Origin: Eggerthellaceae bacterium
GTDB lineage: Bacteria; Actinomycetota; Coriobacteriia; Coriobacteriales; Eggerthellaceae
Assembly: GCA_017459485.1 (NCBI GenBank)
Contig: JAFUCW010000298.1
Location: 1-9,047 of the forward strand
DNA length: 9,047 bases
Reading direction: 5' to 3'
Position numbers and translations under genes: made by a program. The notes under the pieces are model-generated. The model did no database searches. It was not told the DNA's origin and saw nothing but the letters and a program-made list of their open reading frames with translations. Positions 1-5,364 of the stretch are shown piece after piece (within the stretch, counting starts at the first letter, position 1; the number at the start of each line of letters is the position of its first letter).

Positions 1-213
1 ATGGGCAACGAGGTCATCACATTGGTGAAAGATACCTCGCTTGCGTTCGTGCTGGGCGTTATGGAGATGTTTACGCAGGCCAAGGCCATTGCGGCAAGCC
101 AGGTGAGCATGGTTCCCTACATCATAGCGGCGGGCGTGTACTGGGGCTTCACGATTCTGGTCGAGTTCATCTTGGCGCGCATCGAAAAGAAGCTCAACTA
201 CTACCCTGACTAG
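1..213 (+). CDS. Polar amino acid ABC transporter permease, C-terminal part
   Basis: This is the last 70 residues of an inner-membrane permease of the GlnP/HisM type; the gene starts before the window, so the ATG at base 1 is probably an internal Met. The fragment has one clear hydrophobic span (about residues 38-58, from VPYIIAAGVYW to VEFILA) and ends with a short basic tail, ARIEKKLNYYPD, typical of the last membrane helix and C-terminus of polar amino acid permeases. The next gene on the same strand is a GlnQ-type ATPase, which supports the family call: permease and ATPase would form the importer with a binding protein not seen here. The substrate cannot be told from this fragment. A single non-amino-acid ABC permease tail could look similar, so the call rests partly on the neighbour. 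Confidence 0.75.
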   Translation: MGNEVITLVKDTSLAFVLGVMEMFTQAKAIAASQVSMVPYIIAAGVYWGFTILVEFILARIEKKLNYYPD

Positions 214-278
214 GATGTGTGCGGTGTTGGGACCGCTTGGAGAGCAGGGCGCCCAAAGATGCGTAGGAGGACAGGGGC

Positions 279-386
279 ATGCGCGGCGAGGCGGCGCGGG
301 TAGGACGTGCCATGAATACGCAAGGCCAAGGAGAGCCGTATGACACAGAGCAGCCGTTACCTCGTTTCGTTGAGGAACGTTCATAA
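279..386 (+). CDS. Possible small ORF (35 aa) overlapping the ABC ATPase start
   Basis: An ATG at 279 follows a consensus AGGAGG (265-270) with 8 bases between, a better ribosome site than that of the next gene. The frame reads MRGEAARVGRAMNTQGQGEP and on to a TAA at 384-386, so it overlaps the first 47 bases of the ATPase gene in another frame. The peptide is hydrophilic, has no membrane span and resembles nothing I recognise. It might be a translated leader that couples ATPase translation to the permease, or a chance ORF in GC-rich DNA. No function is proposed. Confidence 0.25.
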   Translation: MRGEAARVGRAMNTQGQGEPYDTEQPLPRFVEERS

Positions 387-1113
387 AAGCTATGGCGAAA
401 ACCACGTCTTGCGCGGCGTGTCGCTTGCTGTGGAGCCATGCGAAGTGGTTGCGATCATTGGGCCTTCAGGCGGCGGCAAATCGACGCTTCTGCGTTGCAC
501 CACATTGCTTGAGCGCTTCGACGAGGGAAGCCTGTCTTACGGCGACCTTGACGTGGCGGTGGACAATGGGAGCGGGTCGGTATACGGCGGCAAGGACGTG
601 CTGCATCAGGCGCGGCTCCGCTTCGGGTTGGTGTTCCAAAACTACAATCTGTTTCCGCATTACACCGTGCTGAAAAACGTTATGGACGCTCCTCTGACCG
701 TCCAGAGGCGCGACGCCGCCGAAGTGGAGGATCAGGCGCGTTCCTTGCTTGCGCGCATGGGCCTCACAGGCAACGAGAGCAAGGTTCCCTGCGAGCTTTC
801 CGGTGGCCAGCAGCAGCGCGTGAGCATCGCCCGCGCCTTGTGCATGAACCCCGACATCCTCTTCTTCGACGAGCCTACCAGTGCTCTCGATCCGGAGCTT
901 ACCCAAGAAGTGCTCAAGGTCATCCGCGACCTGGCAAGCCAGCACATGACCATGGTCATCGTCACTCACGAGATGACGTTCGCACGTGACGTTGCCGACC
1001 GTATCATCTTCCTTGATGGCGGCGCTATCGTGGAAGAGGGCTCTGCCGAGCAGCTGATCAACAACCCCACCCACCAGCGCACCCGCGAATTCCTCAACCG
1101 CTACGAAGGTTGA
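340..1113 (+). CDS. glnQ: Polar amino acid ABC transporter ATP-binding protein (GlnQ-type)
   Basis: This 257-residue cytoplasmic ATPase powers amino acid import by the permease encoded just upstream. All nucleotide-binding elements are visible in order: Walker A GPSGGGKST (41-49), Q-loop Gln100 in VFQNYNLFPH, signature LSGGQQQRVSIARAL (153-167), Walker B ILFFDEP with catalytic Glu178, D-loop SALD (181-184) and switch His210 in IVTHEM. The FQNYNLFPH and VTHEM segments and the length (usual range about 240-260) are characteristic of the HisP/GlnQ family. It is slightly long because of an insert near residues 70-90 between Walker A and the Q-loop. The ATG at 340 is chosen because AAGGAG lies at 328-333 and an in-frame stop lies just upstream (313-315). 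Substrate (glutamine, glutamate, cystine or another) cannot be assigned, so the symbol means family, not specificity. Confidence 0.93.
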   Translation: MTQSSRYLVSLRNVHKSYGENHVLRGVSLAVEPCEVVAIIGPSGGGKSTLLRCTTLLERFDEGSLSYGDLDVAVDNGSGSVYGGKDVLHQARLRFGLVFQNYNLFPHYTVLKNVMDAPLTVQRRDAAEVEDQARSLLARMGLTGNESKVPCELSGGQQQRVSIARALCMNPDILFFDEPTSALDPELTQEVLKVIRDLASQHMTMVIVTHEMTFARDVADRIIFLDGGAIVEEGSAEQLINNPTHQRTREFLNRYEG

Positions 1114-1239
1114 TTTTCAGGCGTACTGTGCGCTACGACATTTCCAGGTTCCGCAAGGTGGGCCCCGGATAGGTCGGCCAGCGGGCGAAGCGAGCACGCG
1201 TCGTAGCAGATACGGGCTCCGCAAGGTGTGTCTGAAAAT
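1113..1239. repeat. Imperfect inverted repeat abutting the ATPase stop codon
   Basis: ATTTTCAG at 1113-1120 is mirrored by CTGAAAAT at 1232-1239, and GCTACGAC at 1132-1139 is mirrored by GTCGTAGC at 1200-1207. Inside is an 11-bp direct repeat, TCCGCAAGGTG (1150-1160 and 1218-1228). The left arm begins in the last base of the ATPase stop codon. The arrangement suggests a small palindromic intergenic element or the remnant of one; as RNA it could fold at the mRNA 3' end. No protein-coding signal is apparent. Confidence 0.5.
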
Positions 1240-1397
1240 GAGTCGGGGACGGACCCTGCTCGGTCGTCGGCGCATGTGGCAGGAAACGGCCTTATTCAAC
1301 GGGCGGAAGGACTTTCGCGCCCCTTTTCCCCGGTTTGTGGCAGATGAGGGCCTTATCCAACCGGATTCGGCCCTTAGGAGGGCCTGCGGGAAAGTGC

Positions 1398-1529
1398 GAC
1401 CTGGGATTATGCAGAGCGAAACTCCCCATTCCCGTACACTAAGGCCCTCATCTGCCAAAGAAAAAAATTGACCTGGGGTTTTGCAAGACGAAACTCCCGA
1501 TTCCCGTACACTAAGGCCTACTTTTGCCA
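1398..1529 (+). repeat. Tandem pair of 60-nt imperfect direct repeats
   Basis: Bases 1398-1457 and 1470-1529 align without gaps with about 50 of 60 identities (counted by eye) at a 72-base period. The shared core includes CGTACACTAAGGCC and both copies end in TGCCA. Each unit contains one of the minus-strand 27-nt repeats, so the pair looks like a duplication of a longer form of that element. The 12-base spacer is A-rich. Confidence 0.75.
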
Positions 1530-1545
1530 CAGAATCCGAGCGTAG

Positions 1546-1591
1546 CGAATCGCGCGGATAAAGAAGCGGCGGTCTCGCCTCTGATCCGCAA
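1546..1591. other. Hairpin-forming segment within the repeat region
   Basis: GCGGAT near 1555 can pair with ATCCGC near 1585, with an inner GGCG-GTCT-CGCC stem-loop between them. An upstream ATCCG adds a second possible partner. There is no T-tract, so it is not a typical terminator; it may be part of the surrounding repeat family. Weak evidence only. Confidence 0.3.
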
Positions 1592-1836
1592 TGGTGACAA
1601 GCCCTTGCCAAACTTAGATTGCCCAGTTGGCCATCCGTCCCGTTGAATAAGGCCGTTATCTGCTATGGCCGCTCCCAGCGGTTGCGATCGGCACCATGCC
1701 GGCTGGTGGCCAAAAGGGCCATAGAGGCGGTCTCCGAGCATGCAGGCGATCTGGAGTCGGGCAGTGGATAAAGAGGTCCAGGAGTTGGGGCGCCTTGGCC
1801 CAAGGGGCTCAGGGGGGGCAGGTGCCTCGATCCAAG

Positions 1837-1860
1837 AGACTTCCTGAAAATCGGAAGTCT
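1837..1860. other. Perfect 8-bp stem-loop upstream of the tRNA-Arg terminator
   Basis: AGACTTCC (1837-1844) pairs exactly with GGAAGTCT (1853-1860) around an 8-base loop. On the plus strand it is followed by only a short T run, so it could be a weak terminator for plus-strand readthrough across the spacer. It lies about 30 bases beyond the minus-strand terminator of tRNA-Arg and may act as a backup there. Between 1670 and 1836 I see no gene or clear motif. Confidence 0.35.
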
Positions 1861-1880
1861 TTCAGCCGCCATGGAGTGGA

Positions 1881-1911
1881 GAGAGAAGAAAAGGCCCGGG
1901 TTTCCCGGACC
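1881..1911 (-). terminator. Rho-independent terminator of tRNA-Arg
   Basis: On the minus strand GGTCCGGG, loop AAA and CCCGGGCC (1911 down to 1893) form an 8-bp GC-rich stem with one G-T pair, directly followed by TTTTCTTCTCTC. It starts about 10 bases after the encoded CCA of tRNA-Arg, the expected place for a tRNA terminator. Confidence 0.85.
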
Positions 1912-1920
1912 TGAAAGATC

Positions 1921-1997
1921 TGGCGCGCCCTGAGGGATTCGAACCCCCGGCGTACTGATTCGTAGTCAGTCCCTCTATCCAGCTGAGGTAAGGGCGC
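1921..1997 (-). tRNA. tRNA-Arg (anticodon ACG)
   Basis: The minus strand folds as a full cloverleaf of 77 nt including an encoded CCA. The acceptor pair is GCGCCCT/AGGGCGC with discriminator G, the D-arm is CCTC-AGCTGGATA-GAGG, the anticodon stem is ACTGA/TCAGT with loop CTACGAA, and the T-arm is GGGGG-TTCGAAT-CCCTC. The loop gives anticodon ACG, which reads CGU, CGC and CGA once A34 is edited to inosine. That editing is the known bacterial job of TadA, encoded about 3.4 kb downstream in this window. It has its own promoter signal and terminator, so it appears to be a single-gene unit. Confidence 0.97.
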
Positions 1998-2013
1998 GCA
2001 AAAACAGCATTGG

Positions 2014-2044
2014 ATAGTGTCGCAGATGACACGTGGGCTGTCAA
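2014..2044 (-). promoter_or_regulatory. Probable promoter of tRNA-Arg
   Basis: A perfect TTGACA -35 box (minus strand, 2044-2039) is followed after 17 bases by GACACT or after 19 bases by CACTAT, each a weak -10 box. Transcription would start just ahead of the tRNA 5' end at 1997. The -35 match is strong and the -10 choice is uncertain. Confidence 0.55.
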
Positions 2045-2173
2045 TTGAAAAATAAGTTGTGATGCCGTAATCCACATTCTCCAGTGCGCGGGAAGACGCA
2101 CCAAAAACCGCCTACGGTGTTACGCCGAAGCGGCATGGTGCGGGTTCTGCATGGGGCGTCCACCCTGAATCGG

Positions 2174-2201
2174 TATAATAACCGCTTCGACCAATAGGAG
2201 G
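2174..2201 (+). promoter_or_regulatory. -10 box and ribosome site for citrate synthase
   Basis: A perfect TATAAT lies at 2174-2179, with no good -35 at 17-18 bases upstream. An AGGAGG at 2196-2201 sits 5 bases before the GTG start. Transcription from this box would begin near 2186 and leave a leader of about 20 bases. The Shine-Dalgarno sequence decides the GTG start at 2207. Confidence 0.6.
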
Positions 2202-2206
2202 AACCT

Positions 2207-3553
2207 GTGAGCGAGCACCACAACATCGTACTGTACGACACCATTCAGCAGGTCAATACCGTCGATCCTTCGTACTACGAACGCTTCGACGTGAAGCGCG
2301 GACTGCGTAATGCCAACGGTTCAGGCGTCGTGGCGGGCGTCACCAATATCTCGAGCGTCCACGGCTACGTGATGAGTGACGAAGTGAAGGTGCCCGACGA
2401 CGGCCATTTGACTTTGCGCGGTTACGATCTCTACGATCTGATTGGGCAGGACGGCCCCGAACGCCGCTTTAACTTCGAAGAGGTTGCCTACTTGTTGCTC
2501 ATGGGGGAGCTGCCCACACGTACCCAGCTCGAACAGTTTGTGGCGGCCATTGACGAGCAGCGCGAACTTCCCGATGGTTTCACGGCATCGATCATCATGC
2601 ACTCAACGCCTCTTGACGTGATGAACATGCTGCAACGTTCCGTCCTGATGCTCTACGGGCACGACCCGCAGCCTGAAGACCGCAGCCTCGAGCACGAGAT
2701 AGCCACGTCGATTAGCCTGCTATCGCGTCTAACGCGCATTGCGGTTTTGTCCTACTACGCCGTGCAGTCGAAGTTCCGCGGCGGCTCCATGATCATGCAT
2801 CCCTTCGTGCCGGGCCAATCCACGGCAGAGACCTTCCTTTCCATGCTGCGACCCGACCAGAAGTTCACGCCTGAAGAAGCGCGCATGCTTGACATCATGT
2901 TCACCATCCACGCAGAGCACGGCGGCGGCAACAACTCTACGTTCACCTGTCGTGTACTTTCCAGTTCCGACACCGACCCTTATGCTGCTTATGCGGGTGC
3001 CATCGGGTCGCTGAAAGGCTTCAGGCACGGCGGGGCGAACCACAAAGTGCGTGCCATGCATGCCGACATAAAAGAACATGTGTCGGATTGGGGTAGGGAC
3101 GACGAGGTGGCGTCGTACCTGGCCAAGATCGTGAACAAGCAGGCCTACGACAACAGTGGGCTTATCTATGGCATGGGTCACGCGGTCTACACGCGATCGG
3201 ACCCGCGCGCGGTAGTTCTCAAGAGTTATGCGAGCCAACTGGCGCAGGGCACGGAGTTCGAAGCCGAGTTCAGGTTGCTTGAAACCATCGAGCGCCTTAG
3301 CCCCGATGTTATGCGCACCGAACGCAACATTACCAAAGACGTATGCGCGAACGTAGACATGTACTCAGGGTTCGTCTACAGCATGCTCGGTATCCCGGAG
3401 GACCTGTTCACGCCGCTGTTTGCCTGTGCGCGCATTGCGGGTTGGAGCGCGCATCGCGTCGAGGAGAGCATCGGCGGCAAGCGCATCGTTCGTCCCGCCT
3501 ATATGAGTACTTGCAAGGACCCGCGCCCCTACGTTCCCATCGAAGAACGCTAG
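2207..3553 (+). CDS. gltA: Citrate synthase
   Basis: This 448-residue enzyme condenses oxaloacetate and acetyl-CoA to citrate, feeding 2-oxoglutarate and glutamate synthesis. The Si-type citrate synthase fold is recognisable from its active-site segments: HAEHGGGNNSTF (235-246, oxaloacetate side), HGGANH with His274, GMGHAVYTRSDPR with His325, and NVDMYSG with Asp384. These match the His-His-Asp catalytic set of the family (E. coli His264, His305, Asp362) in order and rough spacing. ARIAGWSAH follows near the C-terminus, as usual. The GTG start is supported by AGGAGG five bases upstream. The gene appears monocistronic, with tRNA-Arg divergent upstream and a transporter convergent downstream. 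A 2-methylcitrate synthase is a possible alternative, but no propionate genes are nearby. No frameshift or missing catalytic residue is seen. Confidence 0.95.
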   Translation: MSEHHNIVLYDTIQQVNTVDPSYYERFDVKRGLRNANGSGVVAGVTNISSVHGYVMSDEVKVPDDGHLTLRGYDLYDLIGQDGPERRFNFEEVAYLLLMGELPTRTQLEQFVAAIDEQRELPDGFTASIIMHSTPLDVMNMLQRSVLMLYGHDPQPEDRSLEHEIATSISLLSRLTRIAVLSYYAVQSKFRGGSMIMHPFVPGQSTAETFLSMLRPDQKFTPEEARMLDIMFTIHAEHGGGNNSTFTCRVLSSSDTDPYAAYAGAIGSLKGFRHGGANHKVRAMHADIKEHVSDWGRDDEVASYLAKIVNKQAYDNSGLIYGMGHAVYTRSDPRAVVLKSYASQLAQGTEFEAEFRLLETIERLSPDVMRTERNITKDVCANVDMYSGFVYSMLGIPEDLFTPLFACARIAGWSAHRVEESIGGKRIVRPAYMSTCKDPRPYVPIEER

Positions 3554-3587
3554 TCGGGCACGGGGAAGATTCCACAACGACCGAATA

Positions 3588-3601
3588 GGGGCGAATGCCC
3601 C
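3588..3601 (+). terminator. Weak hairpin after citrate synthase
   Basis: GGGGC-GAAT-GCCCC (3588-3601) forms a 5-bp stem about 35 bases past the gltA stop and is followed only by ATTT. The CCCC half can instead pair with GGGG at 3605-3608. It may help end gltA transcription, but the T-tract is poor. Confidence 0.3.
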
Positions 3602-3661
3602 ATTTGGGGTCATGGCAGAAGCAACGGCCCATCCTTGATACGCAAATCTTGTCTGGCATCA

Positions 3662-3758
3662 GTCCCGTTTGGGGTCGTGGTAAAAATGGGACTACGAGAG
3701 AAATCGACAAAGGCGCCACTTTGCAGCGTCCTATTATTACCACGACCCCAAACGGGAC
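3662..3758. repeat. 22-bp perfect inverted repeat in the convergent spacer
   Basis: Bases 3662-3683 and 3737-3758 are exact reverse complements (22 bp), with partial matching beyond into the 53-base loop. A degraded relative of the left arm (CCATTTGGGGTCATGGCAGAA) lies around 3600-3620. The element sits between the convergent ends of gltA and the DMT transporter, where a long hairpin could stop transcription from both sides. It may equally be an intergenic repeat family. Confidence 0.8.
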
Positions 3759-3800
3759 CGGCAAACGGGACCGGCAAACGGGACCGCCAGACGGGACAAC
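3749..3800 (+). repeat. Four 13-bp tandem repeats
   Basis: CAAACGGGACCGG occurs twice exactly (3749-3761, 3762-3774), then with one change (3775-3787), then in a diverged copy (3788-3800). The first unit is part of the right arm of the 22-bp inverted repeat, so the array looks like slippage expansion from that arm. The stretch 3801-3903 holds no further gene or clear signal. Confidence 0.85.
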
Positions 3801-3903
3801 GAGCCCCAAAGGGGAACGGCCCAGCTTCGATTCTTTGCACGATGTGAAACGTTGTATGCGGGGATGGGAAAAGAAAGGCCGCTTTGGACAGGGCGAAGAA
3901 CCG

Positions 3904-4800
3904 CTAGGCAGCATCCGAGGCTTCTTCGGTTTCAGGCTTGCCCGTGTTGAGGACAATGACGGCAGCGAATATCAGTGCCATGCCGACAAGTTTCAACACG
4001 CCGGCGCTTTCTCCATATGCGAAGATGCCCAACGCGCCAGCTACCAGAACTTCCGACGTGGCCAAAATGGCCGCACGGCTTGCCTCCATGCGGGCAAGCG
4101 CCCAATTGTAGAACAGGTAGGGAAGCAGAGCGCAGAAGATGCCGATTCCTATGAACCAAACGATCAAGGTAGGGTCAGCCGATATGGTTCGAGCCATGGA
4201 TCCGACATCGCTTAACAGGAAACACGATCCCATGCAAAACAGAAACGTGTAGAACGTGGCGGTGAGCGCATCGTAGCGCTGCATGGCTAAGCGTCCTACA
4301 ATCGAATACGATCCGTAGAAGAACCCGCCCGCAATGCCCGCGGCAAAAGCGGGTAGGCTCATGCGCACGCCGCCGAGAACGCCTGCGACAAGAACGCATC
4401 CTACAAAGGTCATAGCAAGGGAGAGGACCTTGCGTGGCGTTACCTTTTCCCGAAACAGAACCGCGCCAATAATCATGACAAATATGGGCGAAGTATAAAG
4501 CAGGACGATTGCCACCGATGCTTCCGAAAGGTTGATGCACAGAATGTAGAAGTAGTTGTAGAGTGTGGCCCCCACGCCCATCACGGCGAAAATCCACAGG
4601 TCGCGTAAGCGTATCCGCAGCTTCGAAGGGTCGGTGACCAGCATAATGACCAGCAGCCCCACACTGCCTACGAGCATGCGGCCGGCAACGATTTCAAATG
4701 GCGAAAAGCCATCGGCAGTGAGCTTGCGGATGAACAGGCTCATGCAGCCCCACATGGTGGCGGCAGCCAAGACCAGCAAAGAAGCTTTACGATTCCCCAT
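3904..4800 (-). CDS. EamA/DMT-superfamily membrane transporter
   Basis: This 298-residue protein is a drug/metabolite transporter with two EamA repeats and about ten membrane helices. The first begins at once (SLLVLAAATMWGCMSLFI, 7-24). In repeat 1, IVLLYTSPIFVMI, then LFREKVTPRK is the typical EamA signature ending at the conserved Glu-Lys. In repeat 2 the matching segment is ALARMEASRAAILATSEVLV, then a GES before the last helix (GMALIFAAVIVLN). A short acidic tail ends the protein. I chose the ATG at 4800 because the hydrophobic domain starts directly after it and the length is normal. The frame stays open upstream to a TTG at 4947, but that extension is Cys/His-rich and polar. No Shine-Dalgarno sequence precedes any candidate start, so the start is uncertain. 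Substrate is unknown; DMT members move amino acids, metabolites or drugs. Confidence 0.88.
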   Translation of the reverse strand: MGNRKASLLVLAAATMWGCMSLFIRKLTADGFSPFEIVAGRMLVGSVGLLVIMLVTDPSKLRIRLRDLWIFAVMGVGATLYNYFYILCINLSEASVAIVLLYTSPIFVMIIGAVLFREKVTPRKVLSLAMTFVGCVLVAGVLGGVRMSLPAFAAGIAGGFFYGSYSIVGRLAMQRYDALTATFYTFLFCMGSCFLLSDVGSMARTISADPTLIVWFIGIGIFCALLPYLFYNWALARMEASRAAILATSEVLVAGALGIFAYGESAGVLKLVGMALIFAAVIVLNTGKPETEEASDAA

Positions 4801-4960
4801 ATCTATTGTGGTAGAAATGACTGGCGCCTGCAATCGTTTCTGCCTGCGCTCTTTCGTGCGCATCGTGTGCTGCGGGAATGCCACTGGGCGGCACTCATGC
4901 ATGTCGTCTGAACCGCATACGCAGTTCGAATCATGATTGTAGTACAAGCACGGTGCATTA
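4801..4960 (-). other. Upstream region of the DMT transporter gene
   Basis: About 150 bases before the chosen start contain a TACAAT (minus strand, around 4941-4936) that could be a -10 box, without a good -35. Transcription from it would give a leader of roughly 130 bases. I see no recognisable riboswitch or attenuator in it. If the open frame is translated from an upstream start, this would instead be N-terminal coding sequence. Confidence 0.3.
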
Positions 4961-5027
4961 CGGTGTAAGAGCGTTTAAGTTACTCCTGCAATTCGTCGAA
5001 ACGAATCGGGTTGGTCGGCAGGGGCAG

Positions 5028-5098
5028 ACCTGGCGGAGGCGGTAGGATTCCCGCGCTCGCTTCGCTCGCGCTCGACCACTCCGCGCTGCGCGCTCCGT
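5028..5098 (-). pseudogene. Degenerate tRNA-Ser-like copy
   Basis: Bases 5028-5050 repeat 5188-5210, the CCA end, acceptor 3' strand and part of the T-arm of the intact tRNA-Ser, exactly over 23 bases. Further along the minus strand a D-arm-like GAGTGGTCGA and a 5' GGAG that could pair with the acceptor CTCC are also present. The anticodon and variable arms are missing and replaced by a GC-rich stretch (GCGAGCGAAGCGAGCGC on the minus strand). This is a decayed or recombined tRNA-Ser piece rather than a working tRNA; a past attachment site is another reading. Confidence 0.55.
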
Positions 5099-5123
5099 GA
5101 GAAAACTGCCCGCTGGGCAGTTT
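5093..5123 (-). terminator. Terminator downstream of tRNA-Ser
   Basis: AAACTGCCC (5103-5111) and GGGCAGTTT (5115-5123) form a perfect 9-bp stem with a 3-base loop. Read on the minus strand the stem ends in TTTTCTC, a short T-rich tail. It lies about 70 bases past the CCA of tRNA-Ser and plausibly ends that transcript. Confidence 0.6.
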
Positions 5124-5132
5124 CCACCTCGC

Positions 5133-5144
5133 GGTTCGAATCCT
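5133..5144 (+). other. Inverted T-arm-like fragment
   Basis: GGTTCGAATCCT on the plus strand matches the T-arm of tRNA-Ser, which is itself on the minus strand, so it is inverted relative to both the intact gene and the degenerate copy. The flanks do not form a T-stem or acceptor, so it is not a tRNA. A direct repeat of TTCGGGGG follows at about 5164-5178. Confidence 0.4.
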
Positions 5145-5190
5145 TCTTTCGGACCTGGGCGTTTTCGGGGGTTCGGGGGCAAGACAAACC

Positions 5191-5278
5191 TGGCGGAGGC
5201 GGTAGGATTCGAACCCACGGAGCCTTGCGGCTCAACAGTTTTCAAGACTGCCGCCTTCGACCACTCGGCCACGCCTCC
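5191..5278 (-). tRNA. tRNA-Ser (anticodon UGA)
   Basis: The minus strand gives an 88-nt class II tRNA including encoded CCA. The acceptor is GGAGGCG/CGCCTCC with discriminator G. The anticodon loop CTTGAAA between CAGT and ACTG gives TGA, serine. The long variable arm GAGCC-GCAA-GGCTC is typical of tRNA-Ser, and the T-loop is TTCGAAT. It is divergent from tadA; the 84-bp spacer should hold both promoters, although no clear tRNA promoter was found. Its 3' end is copied 160 bases downstream. Confidence 0.97.
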
Positions 5279-5358
5279 GCATTGTCAATTCATCGTTGCA
5301 GGAAGCGGTTGGTCCCGCAACGACGGCGGCAGCGACTGCCGCACCGTTCAGGATATCA

Positions 5359-5364
5359 TATAAT
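5359..5364 (+). promoter_or_regulatory. tadA: TATAAT box overlapping the first tadA ATG
   Basis: A perfect TATAAT occupies 5359-5364 and overlaps the ATG at 5363. If used, the transcript would start near 5371-5372, at the second in-frame ATG (5372), producing a leaderless mRNA. No good -35 box is visible. Against this, AGGA at 5350-5353 could serve the ATG at 5363. Confidence 0.45.

Larger units (their letters stand above)
1277..1665. repeat. Cluster of five 27-nt repeats in opposing orientations
   Basis: Five segments of exactly 27 nt share the form TGGCA...GGCCTTA...CGGG. Two are on the plus strand (1277-1303, 1338-1364) and three on the minus strand (1431-1457, 1503-1529, 1639-1665). The outermost pair shares a 19-bp exact inverted match (1285-1303 with 1639-1657); the middle pair shares an 18-bp exact inverted match (1338-1355 with 1440-1457). 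The cluster fills most of the spacer between the ATPase gene and tRNA-Arg. ORFs crossing it look like repeat translations rather than genes. It may be a REP- or MITE-like intergenic family; mobility or function cannot be judged from one locus. Confidence 0.75.

Noticed and set aside
1398..1529. CRISPR-like repeat pair
   Set aside because: Only two copies, about 17% diverged, 60 nt long with a 12-base A-rich spacer; no further units and no cas genes.
1117..1611. 164-residue open frame on the minus strand
   Set aside because: It runs through the repeat cluster; its peptide repeats (GLSVRE...) mirror the DNA repeats, it lacks a convincing ribosome site, and it resembles no family I know.
3595..4215. 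206-residue plus-strand open frame
   Set aside because: The first part crosses the inverted and tandem repeats, and the rest is antisense to the DMT transporter, whose membrane protein features are clear.
4801..4947. N-terminal extension of the DMT transporter from a TTG at 4947
   Set aside because: Polar, Cys/His-rich and without a ribosome site; the membrane domain begins directly after the ATG at 4800. Not fully excluded.
4801..4960. Riboswitch in the DMT leader
   Set aside because: No recognisable aptamer core or terminator switch could be found by eye.
4958..5272. 104-residue minus-strand open frame starting MAEWSKAAVLKTVEP
   Set aside because: It is a translation of tRNA-Ser(UGA) and its neighbouring tRNA-like debris, a well-known source of false proteins.
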